Part shown: in pieces, positions 43,922 to 53,155 of the stretch
Layout: every line of letters starts with the position of its first letter
Position numbering within the stretch: the first letter of the stretch is position 1
NCBI GenBank assembly: GCA_963977105.1
Contig: CAXBNI010000001.1
Location: 558,001 to 622,000, forward strand
DNA length: 64,000 bases
Direction: 5' to 3'
Source: UBA2705 sp963977105
GTDB lineage: Bacteria; Pseudomonadota; Alphaproteobacteria; Micavibrionales; Micavibrionaceae
Made by a program: the position numbers and the translations under genes
Notes under the pieces: model-generated
What the model saw: the letters and a program-made list of their open reading frames with translations, nothing else
Told to the model about the DNA's origin: nothing
The model's database searches: none

Positions 43922-46525
43922 ATGAAGCACTCTCAGATTAAAATTAACAGCATTAGAGTTTTTAATTATATCCGCCACCTTCTTGCGCATATTTTACGCT
44001 GCTCGACGCCTGCATTTTTTGTCGTTTTGGGCGTTTATATTCTGGCGCTTGCCTTACCGTTACAGGCGGGGTGGCTACCGACGTTGTTGAATTGCAGTTT
44101 TTGGGCTGGGCTTATTGTTGCGCTTTACTTTGGTTGGCGCGGCAAAAAATGGCCGCGTTTGAACGAAACTGACAGAGCACTTGAAAATGCTAATGAGCTT
44201 TATGACCGCCCTATACAGCTATTAACAGATCAGATTGTTAATGAAAGCGTTGAGAAAAATGAAATCTGGCAAAGTTTCAAAGACAAACTCACGCAACGCC
44301 TTGCGCGCGCGAAGCTACCTGCATTATTTTACCTCTCCGCTGATAAAGACCCCTATGGCTTACGCGTGATCCCTTTATTTATAATTGTGATTCTATTTTT
44401 TGCGCAGGGCTATGAAAACAGCCTGAGCCGCTTTAGAACAATGGTGCTGCCGCAAATTGCTGGTTTAACTATGAACACCCCAGATGCACCAGCATTAGTA
44501 ACCTTAGAGATCACGCCGCCCAAATATACACAAAGGTCATCACGTTCGGTTAAAGGTTTTGGACGTATTGCAGACGTGATCAGCATCGCAGAGAACAGCA
44601 TCATTAAAGTCACCATAAAAAAACATTGGTACATCACGGCACTCAAAATAAACGGTGACGACGTTGCTTTTAAAGATAATGCCGAAGATGATAGCAATGA
44701 TTTCACCTATGAATATAACGCAGGCGCCTTCACGCCAGATGGCCCACCGCTAAACATCACGGTTAAAACATTTTTTCTGCCCCTTTTCTCTCTGAATTAC
44801 GGCCTGATTGCTGACACCCCTCCATCATTAAAGATTGATGAAAACTTTGCCGTTCTTGCTAATGGCACCATTAAATTTAATGCACGTATAGAGGATGATT
44901 ATGGGACGAACTCCTTAGAAATCTTTATGGACTTGCCTGTTGATTTTGAAGGCGAGCCGCCACTTGGCACAGCGCACCATGAAAAGCGGTCGTTTTTATA
45001 CAGCGCGGGCTCACATCAAGATATTCACTTCATGTTGAATTTAGCGCGGCATCCTTATGCTGGAACTGACACTGTTATCAGTTTTAATGTGGTTGATGGT
45101 GCGGGACAATTATCCCCAACAGTGACCATTCCACTTACATTACCAGAACGCTATTTCAATGAAGATATCGCGCAAAGGATTATGGCGCTAAGAAAGTTTA
45201 TTATTCTCGATAAGCTTGCTTACCCGAATTACATTTATGATTCTCTGGCTGGATTTTCGGCTGACCTAAGCGGCTTAAACAATGATAAAGTCGCAAAGCT
45301 TGCATTAGCTGTAGCCCGGGAGCGGATGCTGTATTCGCCAAGCATTGATACACTCTATGATTTGATTGATATGTTATGGCGCGTCGCTTTACGCTTAGAT
45401 AAAGGCGAATTTCTACAATCTCAGCAGGACTTACAAGACACCATCAACGCGATGAACCAGATTCTGAGTGACCCAAACGCATCACAAGATCAAAAATTAA
45501 AGGCTATGCGTGATCTACAAAATGCGTTAGCGGCGTATTTCCAAGAAGCGCAGAAAGAAGCGATGCGCCAAATGCAAGATAAAGACGTGAGTATCATGCC
45601 TAATGCGGGCATCCCCTCGCCGAACAGCAATGCACTGCGTGACTTCCTCAATCAGCTTGAAAATATGGCGCTTAATGACCCCGACAAAGCCAAAGAATTA
45701 TTAAACGAGCTTGAAAAAGCGCTTAATAACTTAAGCAATAACATGCAAACCGAATTACCAGCAGACATCAAGCAGATGATGAAATTCATGGAAGATATGG
45801 ATAAGGTCATAGAAGAACAGCGCGCGCTGTTAGATAAAAGCCGCACCCATCAAGATTACCTCAGCTATCTGGAAGAATCCATACGCCGTAAAGAACAAGG
45901 CACGCAAACTGATAACAAATCCACGCGCGGTATTACGGACCTTGAAAGCTTTTTTAAATCTTTACAACTGCCAAATCCTGATATTCATGACAATAAAGGC
46001 TTAGAAGAATCTGCGAACCGCACCCCGCATGATGAGAAGAACCCTCCAAGCCCTGCGATGGACGTTATATTAGAAGCTGGCACACAAAGGCACATCCAAG
46101 ACCAGCTACGCAGCATCACGAAAGACATGCCAATGGTTCCAGATGAACTTAAGCAGGCAGACAAACATATGGGGAACTCCGCAACTTTCCTAGAATATGA
46201 GCGCCTCAGCAAAAGCATTAGTGAACAGCAAAAGATCCTCGATGCGCTTAACAGCAAACGTGAACAAATGCAGAAGGCTTTTGAACAACGCTTGCAGCAA
46301 TTCGCCAAAGAAAACAATATCCAGTTCTCGTTTGATCCGCTTGGCCGCGCATCTGGCAATAACGGCCTAACACGTAGCTTACGTGCGCAGGAATACGACC
46401 TGCCAAAAACGGGGCAAAGAAGCTATATCGACCAAATATTACAAGAGTTAAGAGATAAAGCGAGCGATTATGAACAGCCAAAGATAGAGCGTGAATATTA
46501 CAAACGCTTATTGCATCAGTGGTGA
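43922..46525 (+). CDS. DUF4175/TIGR02302-type membrane protein
   Basis: Large alphaproteobacterial membrane protein of unknown function, 867 aa. Two hydrophobic segments near residues 30-75 (FFVVLGVYILALALPLQ and FWAGLIVALYFGW) and a third near 150-165 (VIPLFIIVILFFAQGY) anchor it. A periplasmic part follows, and then a long Gln/Asn/Met/Lys-rich coiled-coil tail (LQDTINAMNQILSDPNASQD, DLQNALAAYFQEAQKE). The location after lysA and the domain order match the TIGR02302 family. Its stop overlaps the converging zinc-ribbon gene by 10 bases. Confidence 0.85.
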   Translation: MKHSQIKINSIRVFNYIRHLLAHILRCSTPAFFVVLGVYILALALPLQAGWLPTLLNCSFWAGLIVALYFGWRGKKWPRLNETDRALENANELYDRPIQLLTDQIVNESVEKNEIWQSFKDKLTQRLARAKLPALFYLSADKDPYGLRVIPLFIIVILFFAQGYENSLSRFRTMVLPQIAGLTMNTPDAPALVTLEITPPKYTQRSSRSVKGFGRIADVISIAENSIIKVTIKKHWYITALKINGDDVAFKDNAEDDSNDFTYEYNAGAFTPDGPPLNITVKTFFLPLFSLNYGLIADTPPSLKIDENFAVLANGTIKFNARIEDDYGTNSLEIFMDLPVDFEGEPPLGTAHHEKRSFLYSAGSHQDIHFMLNLARHPYAGTDTVISFNVVDGAGQLSPTVTIPLTLPERYFNEDIAQRIMALRKFIILDKLAYPNYIYDSLAGFSADLSGLNNDKVAKLALAVARERMLYSPSIDTLYDLIDMLWRVALRLDKGEFLQSQQDLQDTINAMNQILSDPNASQDQKLKAMRDLQNALAAYFQEAQKEAMRQMQDKDVSIMPNAGIPSPNSNALRDFLNQLENMALNDPDKAKELLNELEKALNNLSNNMQTELPADIKQMMKFMEDMDKVIEEQRALLDKSRTHQDYLSYLEESIRRKEQGTQTDNKSTRGITDLESFFKSLQLPNPDIHDNKGLEESANRTPHDEKNPPSPAMDVILEAGTQRHIQDQLRSITKDMPMVPDELKQADKHMGNSATFLEYERLSKSISEQQKILDALNSKREQMQKAFEQRLQQFAKENNIQFSFDPLGRASGNNGLTRSLRAQEYDLPKTGQRSYIDQILQELRDKASDYEQPKIEREYYKRLLHQW

Positions 46526-47457
46526 TTTGAATCTTCGGCTTGATGCGGCTGAGATTTATGTTCATCTTCAAGCGCAAGCTCATCATGTTCATCGAGGTGA
46601 CTGTCCTTATCAGCAGGCGTGTCATGACCTGCATCTTCGAGCACATGGTACGTATCTTTAAGGTCGACATCATGAGCAAGCGTATCATCGCCCTCAGCAA
46701 ATTCAATAACAACGGAGCGCACGTCTTTGGCAAGCGTAGCATCCATAGGGTATTCTAACGAGAAATCAAAACTGGATTCACCGCTAAACACTTGTTCGTC
46801 GTTAATCAGCGCATACCAAACATCCAATGTTTCATAATGTTCATCTGAAAATGTGATTTTTACTGCTGGCAATAAAACATCTAAATCTTTGAGATTTATT
46901 ACTAAACCATCCATGACAAAGCTCTCTATGCTTTCATCATATGCAATCGCAACATTATCAAAAATAACATCTTCAACATAACCAAACGGGTCGCTGTTTA
47001 GCGCTGCAAGTACGGGGCGCAGACCGTTATGAGACAGGATAATCCCGCGTGCATTGGCGCTGACAATAACAAGCCCAACAATAAGAATAATAACGCCGCA
47101 AGCTACGCCGCTCGCGTAGTTTTTCCAATTCTTGGCTTGCTTCAGGCTGTTTTTAATCGCGTCTAAGGAGCGGTCTTTTTTATCAGGGTATATTGATTCC
47201 GGTATGGCGACTTCGTCAGAGGCGGTTTGATCAGATGCTTTTTTTACTTCATCTAAAAAGCTCGTGTCGCCTTCTGCAGGTAGAGTAAAATCACTCGCCG
47301 CATCATCCTGTTCAAAATCCAAATCGTGATGCACGTCATCAGCATGTTGCGTCCATAACTCTTTGCAGTTATTGCAACGCACTTTGCGCCCTGATTCTCC
47401 AATAGAACCATCAGGGATCATATAGCGTGTGGAACAATTCGGGCAGACAATAATCAT
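46516..47457 (-). CDS. MJ0042-type zinc-ribbon membrane protein
   Basis: A 313-residue protein with an N-terminal MJ0042/zinc-ribbon: CPNCSTRYMIPDGSIGESG then KVRCNNCKELW, where four Cys in two CxxC pairs bind zinc. A transmembrane helix lies near residues 115-135 (ASGVACGVIILIVGLVIVSA), followed by a DUF3426-like domain and a His/Asp-rich tail (DEHDELALEDEHKSQPHQAE). Zinc-ribbon proteins of this type sit beside ftsEX in many alphaproteobacteria; here they are separated by one helical protein. The C-terminus overlaps the converging DUF4175 gene by 10 bases. The His-rich tail may bind metal (inference). Confidence 0.83.
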   Translation of the reverse strand: MIIVCPNCSTRYMIPDGSIGESGRKVRCNNCKELWTQHADDVHHDLDFEQDDAASDFTLPAEGDTSFLDEVKKASDQTASDEVAIPESIYPDKKDRSLDAIKNSLKQAKNWKNYASGVACGVIILIVGLVIVSANARGIILSHNGLRPVLAALNSDPFGYVEDVIFDNVAIAYDESIESFVMDGLVINLKDLDVLLPAVKITFSDEHYETLDVWYALINDEQVFSGESSFDFSLEYPMDATLAKDVRSVVIEFAEGDDTLAHDVDLKDTYHVLEDAGHDTPADKDSHLDEHDELALEDEHKSQPHQAEDSNHH

Positions 47458-47510
47458 GTCTTTAACTTACTTTTCTGCATTGTTATAGTGACTATCTAAT
47501 TTATAGGGTT

Positions 47511-47527
47511 TTGCGTAAGTTACGCAA
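47511..47527. promoter_or_regulatory. 17-bp palindrome TTGCGTAA-G-TTACGCAA
   Basis: A perfect 8-bp inverted repeat with one central base lies between the divergent starts of the zinc-ribbon gene (47457) and the helical-repeat gene (47573). It is a strong candidate for a dimeric repressor or activator site controlling both genes; the regulator is unknown. Confidence 0.5.
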
Positions 47528-47572
47528 GTGGTCTTCGGATATAACTCAGAACATTCTTGGAAGAATAATCTA

Positions 47573-48322
47573 ATGCGCAGAGTAAACATGCTAAAGACTT
47601 TACAAATCGCTATATTCACCTTCTTCGCTTTATTTGGTTTCACATTAACTGTGAGTGCTGATCCCTCATCATGCGCTTTGCAGCAAGATGATGATGCTAT
47701 GCTAAGCTGCGCCGGCGCTGCGCTTGATAAGCTCATTCCACAAATTTACAATACGCGTTGGCGTGACCAATCATTCCGCGAACAAGCAAAAATCCTTATC
47801 CGCCACGGCAGTGTCGATAAAGCAATGAGCCTACTCCCCCAAATTAGCAATGAAGACACCAAAGCGCTGACCATTCGCGCCATTGGTATTGGCATGGCTG
47901 AATTGCCGTTGGCTCCAGCTGCACAAAACGAATATTTTGATACACTACACAAACAGGCCATGACCATCAGCCATACAGGATCCCAAGAAATTGCTATGAC
48001 TTATATTGCCATAGCCGAGGCCAGCGCAGGCCTGTTTGAGCGTGCTTTGACGAGCGCGCGTACATTGAGAACCAATTCACTACGCAATAAATCATACCAA
48101 GAGATTGCAGAAGTTTTGAGTGCCAAAGGTGACACCGATAATAGCTTTGCCGCACTTAACCTTATTGACGACCCATCCTTTAGAAATAAGGCTTATGGCG
48201 TTATTGCCGCGGTCTTTATTAAACACGGCCAGCTCGCTGCTGCCTTACAATTCGCAGAACATATTGAAGACCCTTATATTAAGTCCAACAGTTTTTTAAA
48301 CATTATGAACACAGCAGAATAG
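47573..48322 (+). CDS. Exported helical-repeat protein upstream of ftsE
   Basis: A 249-residue protein from the ATG at 47573 (GGAAGA upstream); a later ATG at 47588 would give MLKTLQIAIFTFFALF directly. The N-terminal signal peptide ends near VSADPS. The mature part is a chain of short helix pairs rich in Ala and Leu (for example SFREQAKILIRHGSVDKAMS and SLRNKSYQEIAEVLSAKGD), resembling TPR or SEL1-type repeats. No named family is recognised. It sits directly before ftsE (11 bases) and may belong to the same transcript, suggesting an envelope role by context only. Confidence 0.72.
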   Translation: MRRVNMLKTLQIAIFTFFALFGFTLTVSADPSSCALQQDDDAMLSCAGAALDKLIPQIYNTRWRDQSFREQAKILIRHGSVDKAMSLLPQISNEDTKALTIRAIGIGMAELPLAPAAQNEYFDTLHKQAMTISHTGSQEIAMTYIAIAEASAGLFERALTSARTLRTNSLRNKSYQEIAEVLSAKGDTDNSFAALNLIDDPSFRNKAYGVIAAVFIKHGQLAAALQFAEHIEDPYIKSNSFLNIMNTAE

Positions 48323-48333
48323 CATAGAAATAA

Positions 48334-49029
48334 ATGATTAAATTTTCACATATCGGTCTGCGTTATGGCATAGGGCCTGAGGTTTTGAGTGACGTTGACT
48401 TCACCTTAGAGCCCGGCTCTTTCCACTTCCTTACAGGGCCCAGCGGTTCAGGTAAAACAAGCCTTATGTCCCTGCTCTATCTTGGCCTGCGTCCAACGCG
48501 CGGCGAGATCAGCATGTTTGGCCATGACGTCAAAAACCTCGACCGTGACCAAATGGCTTTGTTACGCCAAAAGGTCGGTGTGGTTTTTCAAGATTTCAGA
48601 CTGCTTAATAATTTAACCGCATTTGAAAATGTTGCCTTACCACTGCGTCTCAGTAACAAAAGCGAGAAGCAAATAAAATCTGACGTGAGCGAGCTTCTTG
48701 AATGGGTTGAACTTGGTGACTATATGCACCGCCTCCCCATGACCTTATCGGGCGGTCAGCAGCAACGCATAGCGATTGCGCGCGCAGTGATATCAAAACC
48801 GCGTATGCTCCTCGCCGATGAACCAACAGGTAACCTTGACGATATAATTGGTTATAAATTAATGGGGTTATTCGAACAGCTTAACCGCATGGGCACAACA
48901 TTGGTGATCGCGACACATAATCAGCAAATGATGAACAGCTTTCATCATAAAAAACTCGTCCTCAATGCTGGCGAACTTATCGTCGAAGATCCGCGTAATA
49001 TAATGCAAGATAAAGCGGAGGATATGTAA
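48334..49029 (+). CDS. ftsE: Cell-division ABC transporter ATPase FtsE
   Basis: Cytosolic ATPase that, with FtsX, regulates septal peptidoglycan hydrolases during division. It has Walker A GPSGSGKTS (35-43), the Q-loop VFQDFRLLNNLTAFENVALP, the signature LSGGQQQRIAIAR and Walker B MLLADEPTGNLDD. The length of 231 aa is usual. ftsX starts one base after its stop, with GGAGG inside the ftsE end serving as its ribosome site. Downstream genes of the cluster (ftsX, DUF218, plsC, DUF2125) are closely packed. Confidence 0.96.
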   Translation: MIKFSHIGLRYGIGPEVLSDVDFTLEPGSFHFLTGPSGSGKTSLMSLLYLGLRPTRGEISMFGHDVKNLDRDQMALLRQKVGVVFQDFRLLNNLTAFENVALPLRLSNKSEKQIKSDVSELLEWVELGDYMHRLPMTLSGGQQQRIAIARAVISKPRMLLADEPTGNLDDIIGYKLMGLFEQLNRMGTTLVIATHNQQMMNSFHHKKLVLNAGELIVEDPRNIMQDKAEDM

Positions 49030-49030
49030 C

Positions 49031-49954
49031 ATGCAAAAAGTATTCAAATTCTTCACACCTAAATCCTATATATTACCGCTTCATAAACGCTCAGGCAGCG
49101 TGCAGCTATTCATTCTTCTTGCACTTATGACATCTTTGCTTGTTATTATTGTCTCTGTGCATTTATCACTGTTTAAGACGGTGGATCGCTGGCAGTCCTT
49201 GATTCAGTATCAAGCAAGCATTGAAATCCCTGCTTTAAAGCAAGATGGAACGCCGCTTAACCCTGCGCAATCTAAACAAAACATACGCCGCGTCGTCGAT
49301 TTTCTGAAAAACACACAGATATCCAAGGATATCGAGGTTATGGACTCACAGCAAGTTGCCGCACTGCTTACGCCGTGGCTTGGGGACGATGGTAAAATCC
49401 TGGATAATATTGAACTGCCGACGATTATAAATTTCAAACTCAACGCAAGTACAGCACAAGAGATAGAGAACCTTGCAACACGCATTGAAAAAATTGCCCC
49501 GCGTGCCAGACTACAAACCCATCAAAACTGGTTAGATAAGTTTTTGGCTATTTTGCACGGCGTACATATTCTAGGCCTGTTAATTATAGTCATTACAATG
49601 GTCTCAACTGTATTTGTCATTTCAAGCTCCGTGCGGGCACGGATGAATATTTATAGCGAGGAACTTTCACTTCTTCATATTATGGGTGCCCGTGATAAGT
49701 TTATTCTCAAGCAGTTCATCACATATCTTTTTAGCATCTGCCTACCCGCTTGCTTGCTTGGTTATATACTCTCATGCTTGATCCTTGCTGCAGTCTCGCA
49801 GCTGCTTCTCGGTGCTGAAATTGCGTTTTTACCTAGTTTCGGCCTACACTCACAACAATTCTTGACGCTGATTAGCGTTCCACTTAGCATTCTCGTCCTG
49901 ACCATGTTAATTGGATCGCACACAGTCTTGCGTGAAATGAAGAAAATGCCGTAA
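49031..49954 (+). CDS. ftsX: Cell-division ABC transporter permease FtsX
   Basis: Four-helix permease partner of FtsE. A cytoplasmic N-terminus is followed by a first membrane helix near residues 27-50 (LFILLALMTSLLVIIVSVHL), a long periplasmic loop, and then three helices in the C-terminal half (LGLLIIVITMVSTVFVISS, YLFSICLPACLLGYILSC, FLTLISVPLSILVLTMLIG). SSSVRARMNIYSEELSLLHI is the usual conserved cytoplasmic loop. At 307 aa it fits alphaproteobacterial FtsX. Confidence 0.94.
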   Translation: MQKVFKFFTPKSYILPLHKRSGSVQLFILLALMTSLLVIIVSVHLSLFKTVDRWQSLIQYQASIEIPALKQDGTPLNPAQSKQNIRRVVDFLKNTQISKDIEVMDSQQVAALLTPWLGDDGKILDNIELPTIINFKLNASTAQEIENLATRIEKIAPRARLQTHQNWLDKFLAILHGVHILGLLIIVITMVSTVFVISSSVRARMNIYSEELSLLHIMGARDKFILKQFITYLFSICLPACLLGYILSCLILAAVSQLLLGAEIAFLPSFGLHSQQFLTLISVPLSILVLTMLIGSHTVLREMKKMP

Positions 49955-49964
49955 GAACAGAGTG

Positions 49965-50564
49965 ATGAAAAAAACACGTAAACATAAATTAGCCCTCTTT
50001 ATACTTATCGCTCAGCTCGGCATTGTTGTTTGGCTATTTGGGCTTATGGGCTTTATTACCTATAGCTACTTTCAAAAGCCGCCCGCCTTAGAAAGCCTGC
50101 AGCGCCAAGCTGTTATCATTTTAACTGGAGATAATGGGCGCATTGATACTGGGCTTGCATTAGCCGATGCCATAAATAGCCCCGCGATATTAATATCTGG
50201 CGTTGATCCCCGCGTCACAAAAGATGCGCTGTCTTCCAATTGGAATGTCGGTGAGCATATCAACATTATAAGCCTAGATCATGATGCATTAAACACAGTG
50301 GATAATGCAAAGCAGTCAGCAAAATGGCTAAAGGAAAACCAGTATACCAGCGCTGTTTTGGTTACATCGAGTTACCATATGCTACGCGCACATTCAATTA
50401 TGAAAGCCGTTATGCCTGAGATTAAAACCATACCGTATCCGGTAAAAACAACACATTTACCGCCACAAAAATTAAAGTTCTGGCATATAATGTACCGCGA
50501 ATTTAACAAAACCATTTTGGTTGAAGCCTGTTTAATACAGCGTTTTATAAACTGTTTGGATTAA
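49965..50564 (+). CDS. YdcF/ElyC-family (DUF218) protein
   Basis: A 199-residue DUF218 protein, with an N-terminal membrane helix near residues 10-32 (ALFILIAQLGIVVWLFGLMG). A Rossmann-like domain follows with AVIILTGDNGRIDTGLALAD, the ALLV/AVLVTSSYHMLRAHSIM block, and PYPVKT. E. coli relatives SanA, ElyC and YdcF affect envelope integrity and vancomycin resistance. The ATG at 49965 is preferred to an overlapping GTG at 49962. It sits between ftsX and plsC, as in other alphaproteobacteria. Confidence 0.88.
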   Translation: MKKTRKHKLALFILIAQLGIVVWLFGLMGFITYSYFQKPPALESLQRQAVIILTGDNGRIDTGLALADAINSPAILISGVDPRVTKDALSSNWNVGEHINIISLDHDALNTVDNAKQSAKWLKENQYTSAVLVTSSYHMLRAHSIMKAVMPEIKTIPYPVKTTHLPPQKLKFWHIMYREFNKTILVEACLIQRFINCLD

Positions 50565-50566
50565 AC

Positions 50567-51298
50567 ATGATCAGATCAATAATTTTCAACTTTATATATT
50601 ATCCCATCACAGGAATGCTGTGCTTCCTATATTTGCCGTTTTTATTGACTCCGCGATCATGGCTTTGCGTAATGGTTGAACTTTACGTCAAAATCGTTCA
50701 TTTGCTTGAAGTACATATCCTCAGGCTTGACTATGAAATACGCGGCGCAGAACACTTGCCTAAAGATGAGGCGTTCATTGTTGCCGCCAAGCATCAGTCA
50801 TCATATGAAACACTGAAACTGCATCTTTTATTCAAAGACCCTGCAATTGTCATGAAAAAAGAATTATTCAAAATTCCTATTTGGGGCTGGTACGCAAAAA
50901 AGATGGAGCTTATCGGTATTGACCGCTCAAGCCGGGAAAAAGCCCTCAGCTCCGTCGTTGATGGCGCAAAAATGGCCGCAGATAACAAGCGCCCTATCGT
51001 TATATTCCCGCAAGGGACGCGCGTTAACGTTGACGTGACAAGCAAAGACAAGCCTTATAAAGCTGGCATTATGCGCATGCACAAAAACTCAGGACTTAAA
51101 GTTGTGCCTATGGCCTTAAATAGCGGCGTATTTTGGGGGCGTAATGCTTTTTTCAAAAAAAGCGGCAAAGTTATTTTCGAATTTATGCCGCCGCTTGAAA
51201 CTGGCTTGTCTACACAGCAAGGCTTAGCTATACTTGAAAAAGAAATTGAAAATAAAACTAATGCGTTAGTCAAAGAAAGCTTAGAAGCAGGAAAATAA
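50567..51298 (+). CDS. plsC: 1-acyl-sn-glycerol-3-phosphate acyltransferase
   Basis: Membrane-bound enzyme making phosphatidic acid by acylating lysophosphatidate. The 243-aa protein has the acyltransferase blocks AAKHQSSYETL and FPQGTRV. The catalytic motif HX4D reads H76-Q-S-S-Y-E81, with Glu in the Asp position. FPEGTR reads FPQGTR, a common alphaproteobacterial form. A hydrophobic N-terminus (FIYYPITGMLCFLYLPFLL) anchors it. The start follows the DUF218 stop by 2 bases. Whether the HX4E change affects catalysis is unknown. Confidence 0.93.
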   Translation: MIRSIIFNFIYYPITGMLCFLYLPFLLTPRSWLCVMVELYVKIVHLLEVHILRLDYEIRGAEHLPKDEAFIVAAKHQSSYETLKLHLLFKDPAIVMKKELFKIPIWGWYAKKMELIGIDRSSREKALSSVVDGAKMAADNKRPIVIFPQGTRVNVDVTSKDKPYKAGIMRMHKNSGLKVVPMALNSGVFWGRNAFFKKSGKVIFEFMPPLETGLSTQQGLAILEKEIENKTNALVKESLEAGK

Positions 51299-51299
51299 A

Positions 51300-52184
51300 A
51301 TGAATAAGACCTTAAAAATACTGACTATAATCATTGTTGCTCTCGGCCTGACTTACACCGCTACATGGTATTATTTTGGCTCAAAAATAAAAGACGCTGT
51401 TGGTATCACGCAAGAAGATATTGATAAAACAGGTCAGAAAATTACGCTTACAAATAGCAAAACAACGCTTAAAGGCTTCCCTAAGAAATTTAATGTGACG
51501 TGGTCAGGTCAGCTGGACGCAGCAAACGGTTCATTGATTGTACCTGCCATACGCGCCAAAGGTTGGTTTGTTCCAGGACAGGCATTAGACATTTCCGCGC
51601 CGCAAGGCATTGAAATTCGTACAAAAGACTCTGCTCCTGTAAAATTAGACCGGATGGATTTAAGCCTCACTGTACCTAAGAACTGGCCTGGACATGCCGC
51701 AGGAGCAACGCGCCTTGGCCAGTGGCAAACTATGCAAGAACAGCTTGATATTCATAACTTCCAGCTTATTTTTAAAGATATAGGCTTTCACGTCATGGCC
51801 AATGGCTATGTACAGCTTGATAGAAACCTTCAACCTGCTGGTATATTTACCTTAAAACTTGCTGATGTCACTTACCTTGAGCAGAAAAAAGAAGAAGTTA
51901 AAAGCCGCTTACAGAGTGAAGAGACCTTAAGCGACCGTCAAAAAGCAAATCTGAAGCGTCAATATGGAACACTCTCTATGCTAACATCGGCGAAGGATTT
52001 AGAATATAAAATTCGTGTACGCAACAACTCAATTTTCCTCAGCTTCCTAAAAGTAATGAGTTTCCCGATGATACAATGGCCAGAGCCTATATTTGCAAAT
52101 GCGGTAAACACATCACTCACAGCGCCTGCCACCCCTGCATCGGTAAGTACACCACCAGCCGAAGCTGTGACGTCAGGGCAATAA
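51300..52184 (+). CDS. DUF2125-type exported protein
   Basis: A 294-residue protein with an N-terminal anchor or signal segment (MNKTLKILTIIIVALGLTYT) and a large beta-rich periplasmic domain (for example FNVTWSGQLDAANGSLIVPA). It ends in a Pro/Thr-rich tail with PATPASVSTPPAEA. Its position after plsC and its domain layout match the DUF2125 family that accompanies ftsEX and plsC in alphaproteobacteria; I am less sure of the exact family than of the gene. The start is one base after plsC stops. Confidence 0.72.
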   Translation: MNKTLKILTIIIVALGLTYTATWYYFGSKIKDAVGITQEDIDKTGQKITLTNSKTTLKGFPKKFNVTWSGQLDAANGSLIVPAIRAKGWFVPGQALDISAPQGIEIRTKDSAPVKLDRMDLSLTVPKNWPGHAAGATRLGQWQTMQEQLDIHNFQLIFKDIGFHVMANGYVQLDRNLQPAGIFTLKLADVTYLEQKKEEVKSRLQSEETLSDRQKANLKRQYGTLSMLTSAKDLEYKIRVRNNSIFLSFLKVMSFPMIQWPEPIFANAVNTSLTAPATPASVSTPPAEAVTSGQ

Positions 52185-52226
52185 TTACAAATCTTTGATG
52201 TAAATTAAAAAGTTAAACCGCACCAA

Positions 52227-53132
52227 TTACTTATCTTCGTAAGGTGCGCGCCCCGCTTGGCCAGAATCGATAACGGCGTTTCTAATCTCACGCGTTTTCG
52301 TGAACTGTCCTTGCAAGAAGTCGCCTTTGTCTTGCCTGATGGCCTTTTGTAACTCCGACAGATCTTCATTAAAGCGCTGTAAGACATCTAGGACGCTATC
52401 TTTGTTTTCAAGGAAAATATCACGCCACATTGTCGGGTCTGAGCCCGCAATACGTGTAAAGTCACGAAAGCCGCCAGCTGAATACTTAATCACTTCACGC
52501 TGCAAATCTTCAGCGAGGTTACTTGCGGTGCCAACAATCGAATATGCGATTAAATGCGGCAGATGAGATGTAATCGCCAAAACTAGATCATGATGTTTAG
52601 GCTCCATAAAATCTATATTCGCGCCGCAGATTTCCCACAAAGCCGTTACAGATTCTATGGCTTTTAAGTCTGTGGTTTCTGTTGGCGTAATGATCGCCCA
52701 GCGATCATTAAACAGCGTTGCAAAGCCAGCTGATGGTCCAGATTTTTCAGCGCCTGATATCGGGTGAGCAGGTACAAACATTTCAGGAAAGGGTAAAACA
52801 GCACTGACGCTATCAATAACGGATTGCTTCACGGAACCAACATCTGTAATCACAACATTTTTGGTTAAAAAAGGCGCCATTGATTCTGCGACCTTCGCCA
52901 TTTGCCCAACGGGCGTACAAAGCACGATTAGGTCAGCTTCGGCTAAATAAGTATCAGCGTAATCATAGCCGCAATCAGCAATTCCATTATCAACGGCATA
53001 GTCGAGATATTCGTGCTGCGTATCAACGGCAGTGATAACGGTGTCAGGGGATGATTTTTTAACCGCCCGCGCAATGGAAGACCCAATTAAGCCGAAGCCG
53101 ATAATAACAACATTTTGAAGTGACGCGGACAT
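52227..53132 (-). CDS. tyrC: Prephenate/arogenate dehydrogenase (TyrC-type)
   Basis: NAD(P)-dependent enzyme of tyrosine synthesis. The Rossmann motif GFGLIGSSIARAV (residues about 12-24) opens the protein. The conserved catalytic His is probably in PAHPISGAEKSGP, followed by PLPH-like TSHLPHLIAYSI and GGFRDFTRIAGSDPTMWRDI. At 301 aa it matches cyclohexadienyl dehydrogenases of alphaproteobacteria. It is preceded by a chorismate mutase gene 23 bases upstream. No histidinol-phosphate aminotransferase separates the two, unlike in many relatives. Confidence 0.94.
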   Translation of the reverse strand: MSASLQNVVIIGFGLIGSSIARAVKKSSPDTVITAVDTQHEYLDYAVDNGIADCGYDYADTYLAEADLIVLCTPVGQMAKVAESMAPFLTKNVVITDVGSVKQSVIDSVSAVLPFPEMFVPAHPISGAEKSGPSAGFATLFNDRWAIITPTETTDLKAIESVTALWEICGANIDFMEPKHHDLVLAITSHLPHLIAYSIVGTASNLAEDLQREVIKYSAGGFRDFTRIAGSDPTMWRDIFLENKDSVLDVLQRFNEDLSELQKAIRQDKGDFLQGQFTKTREIRNAVIDSGQAGRAPYEDK

Positions 53133-53155
53133 GATTTTTTCCTGAAGGGAGTAAG

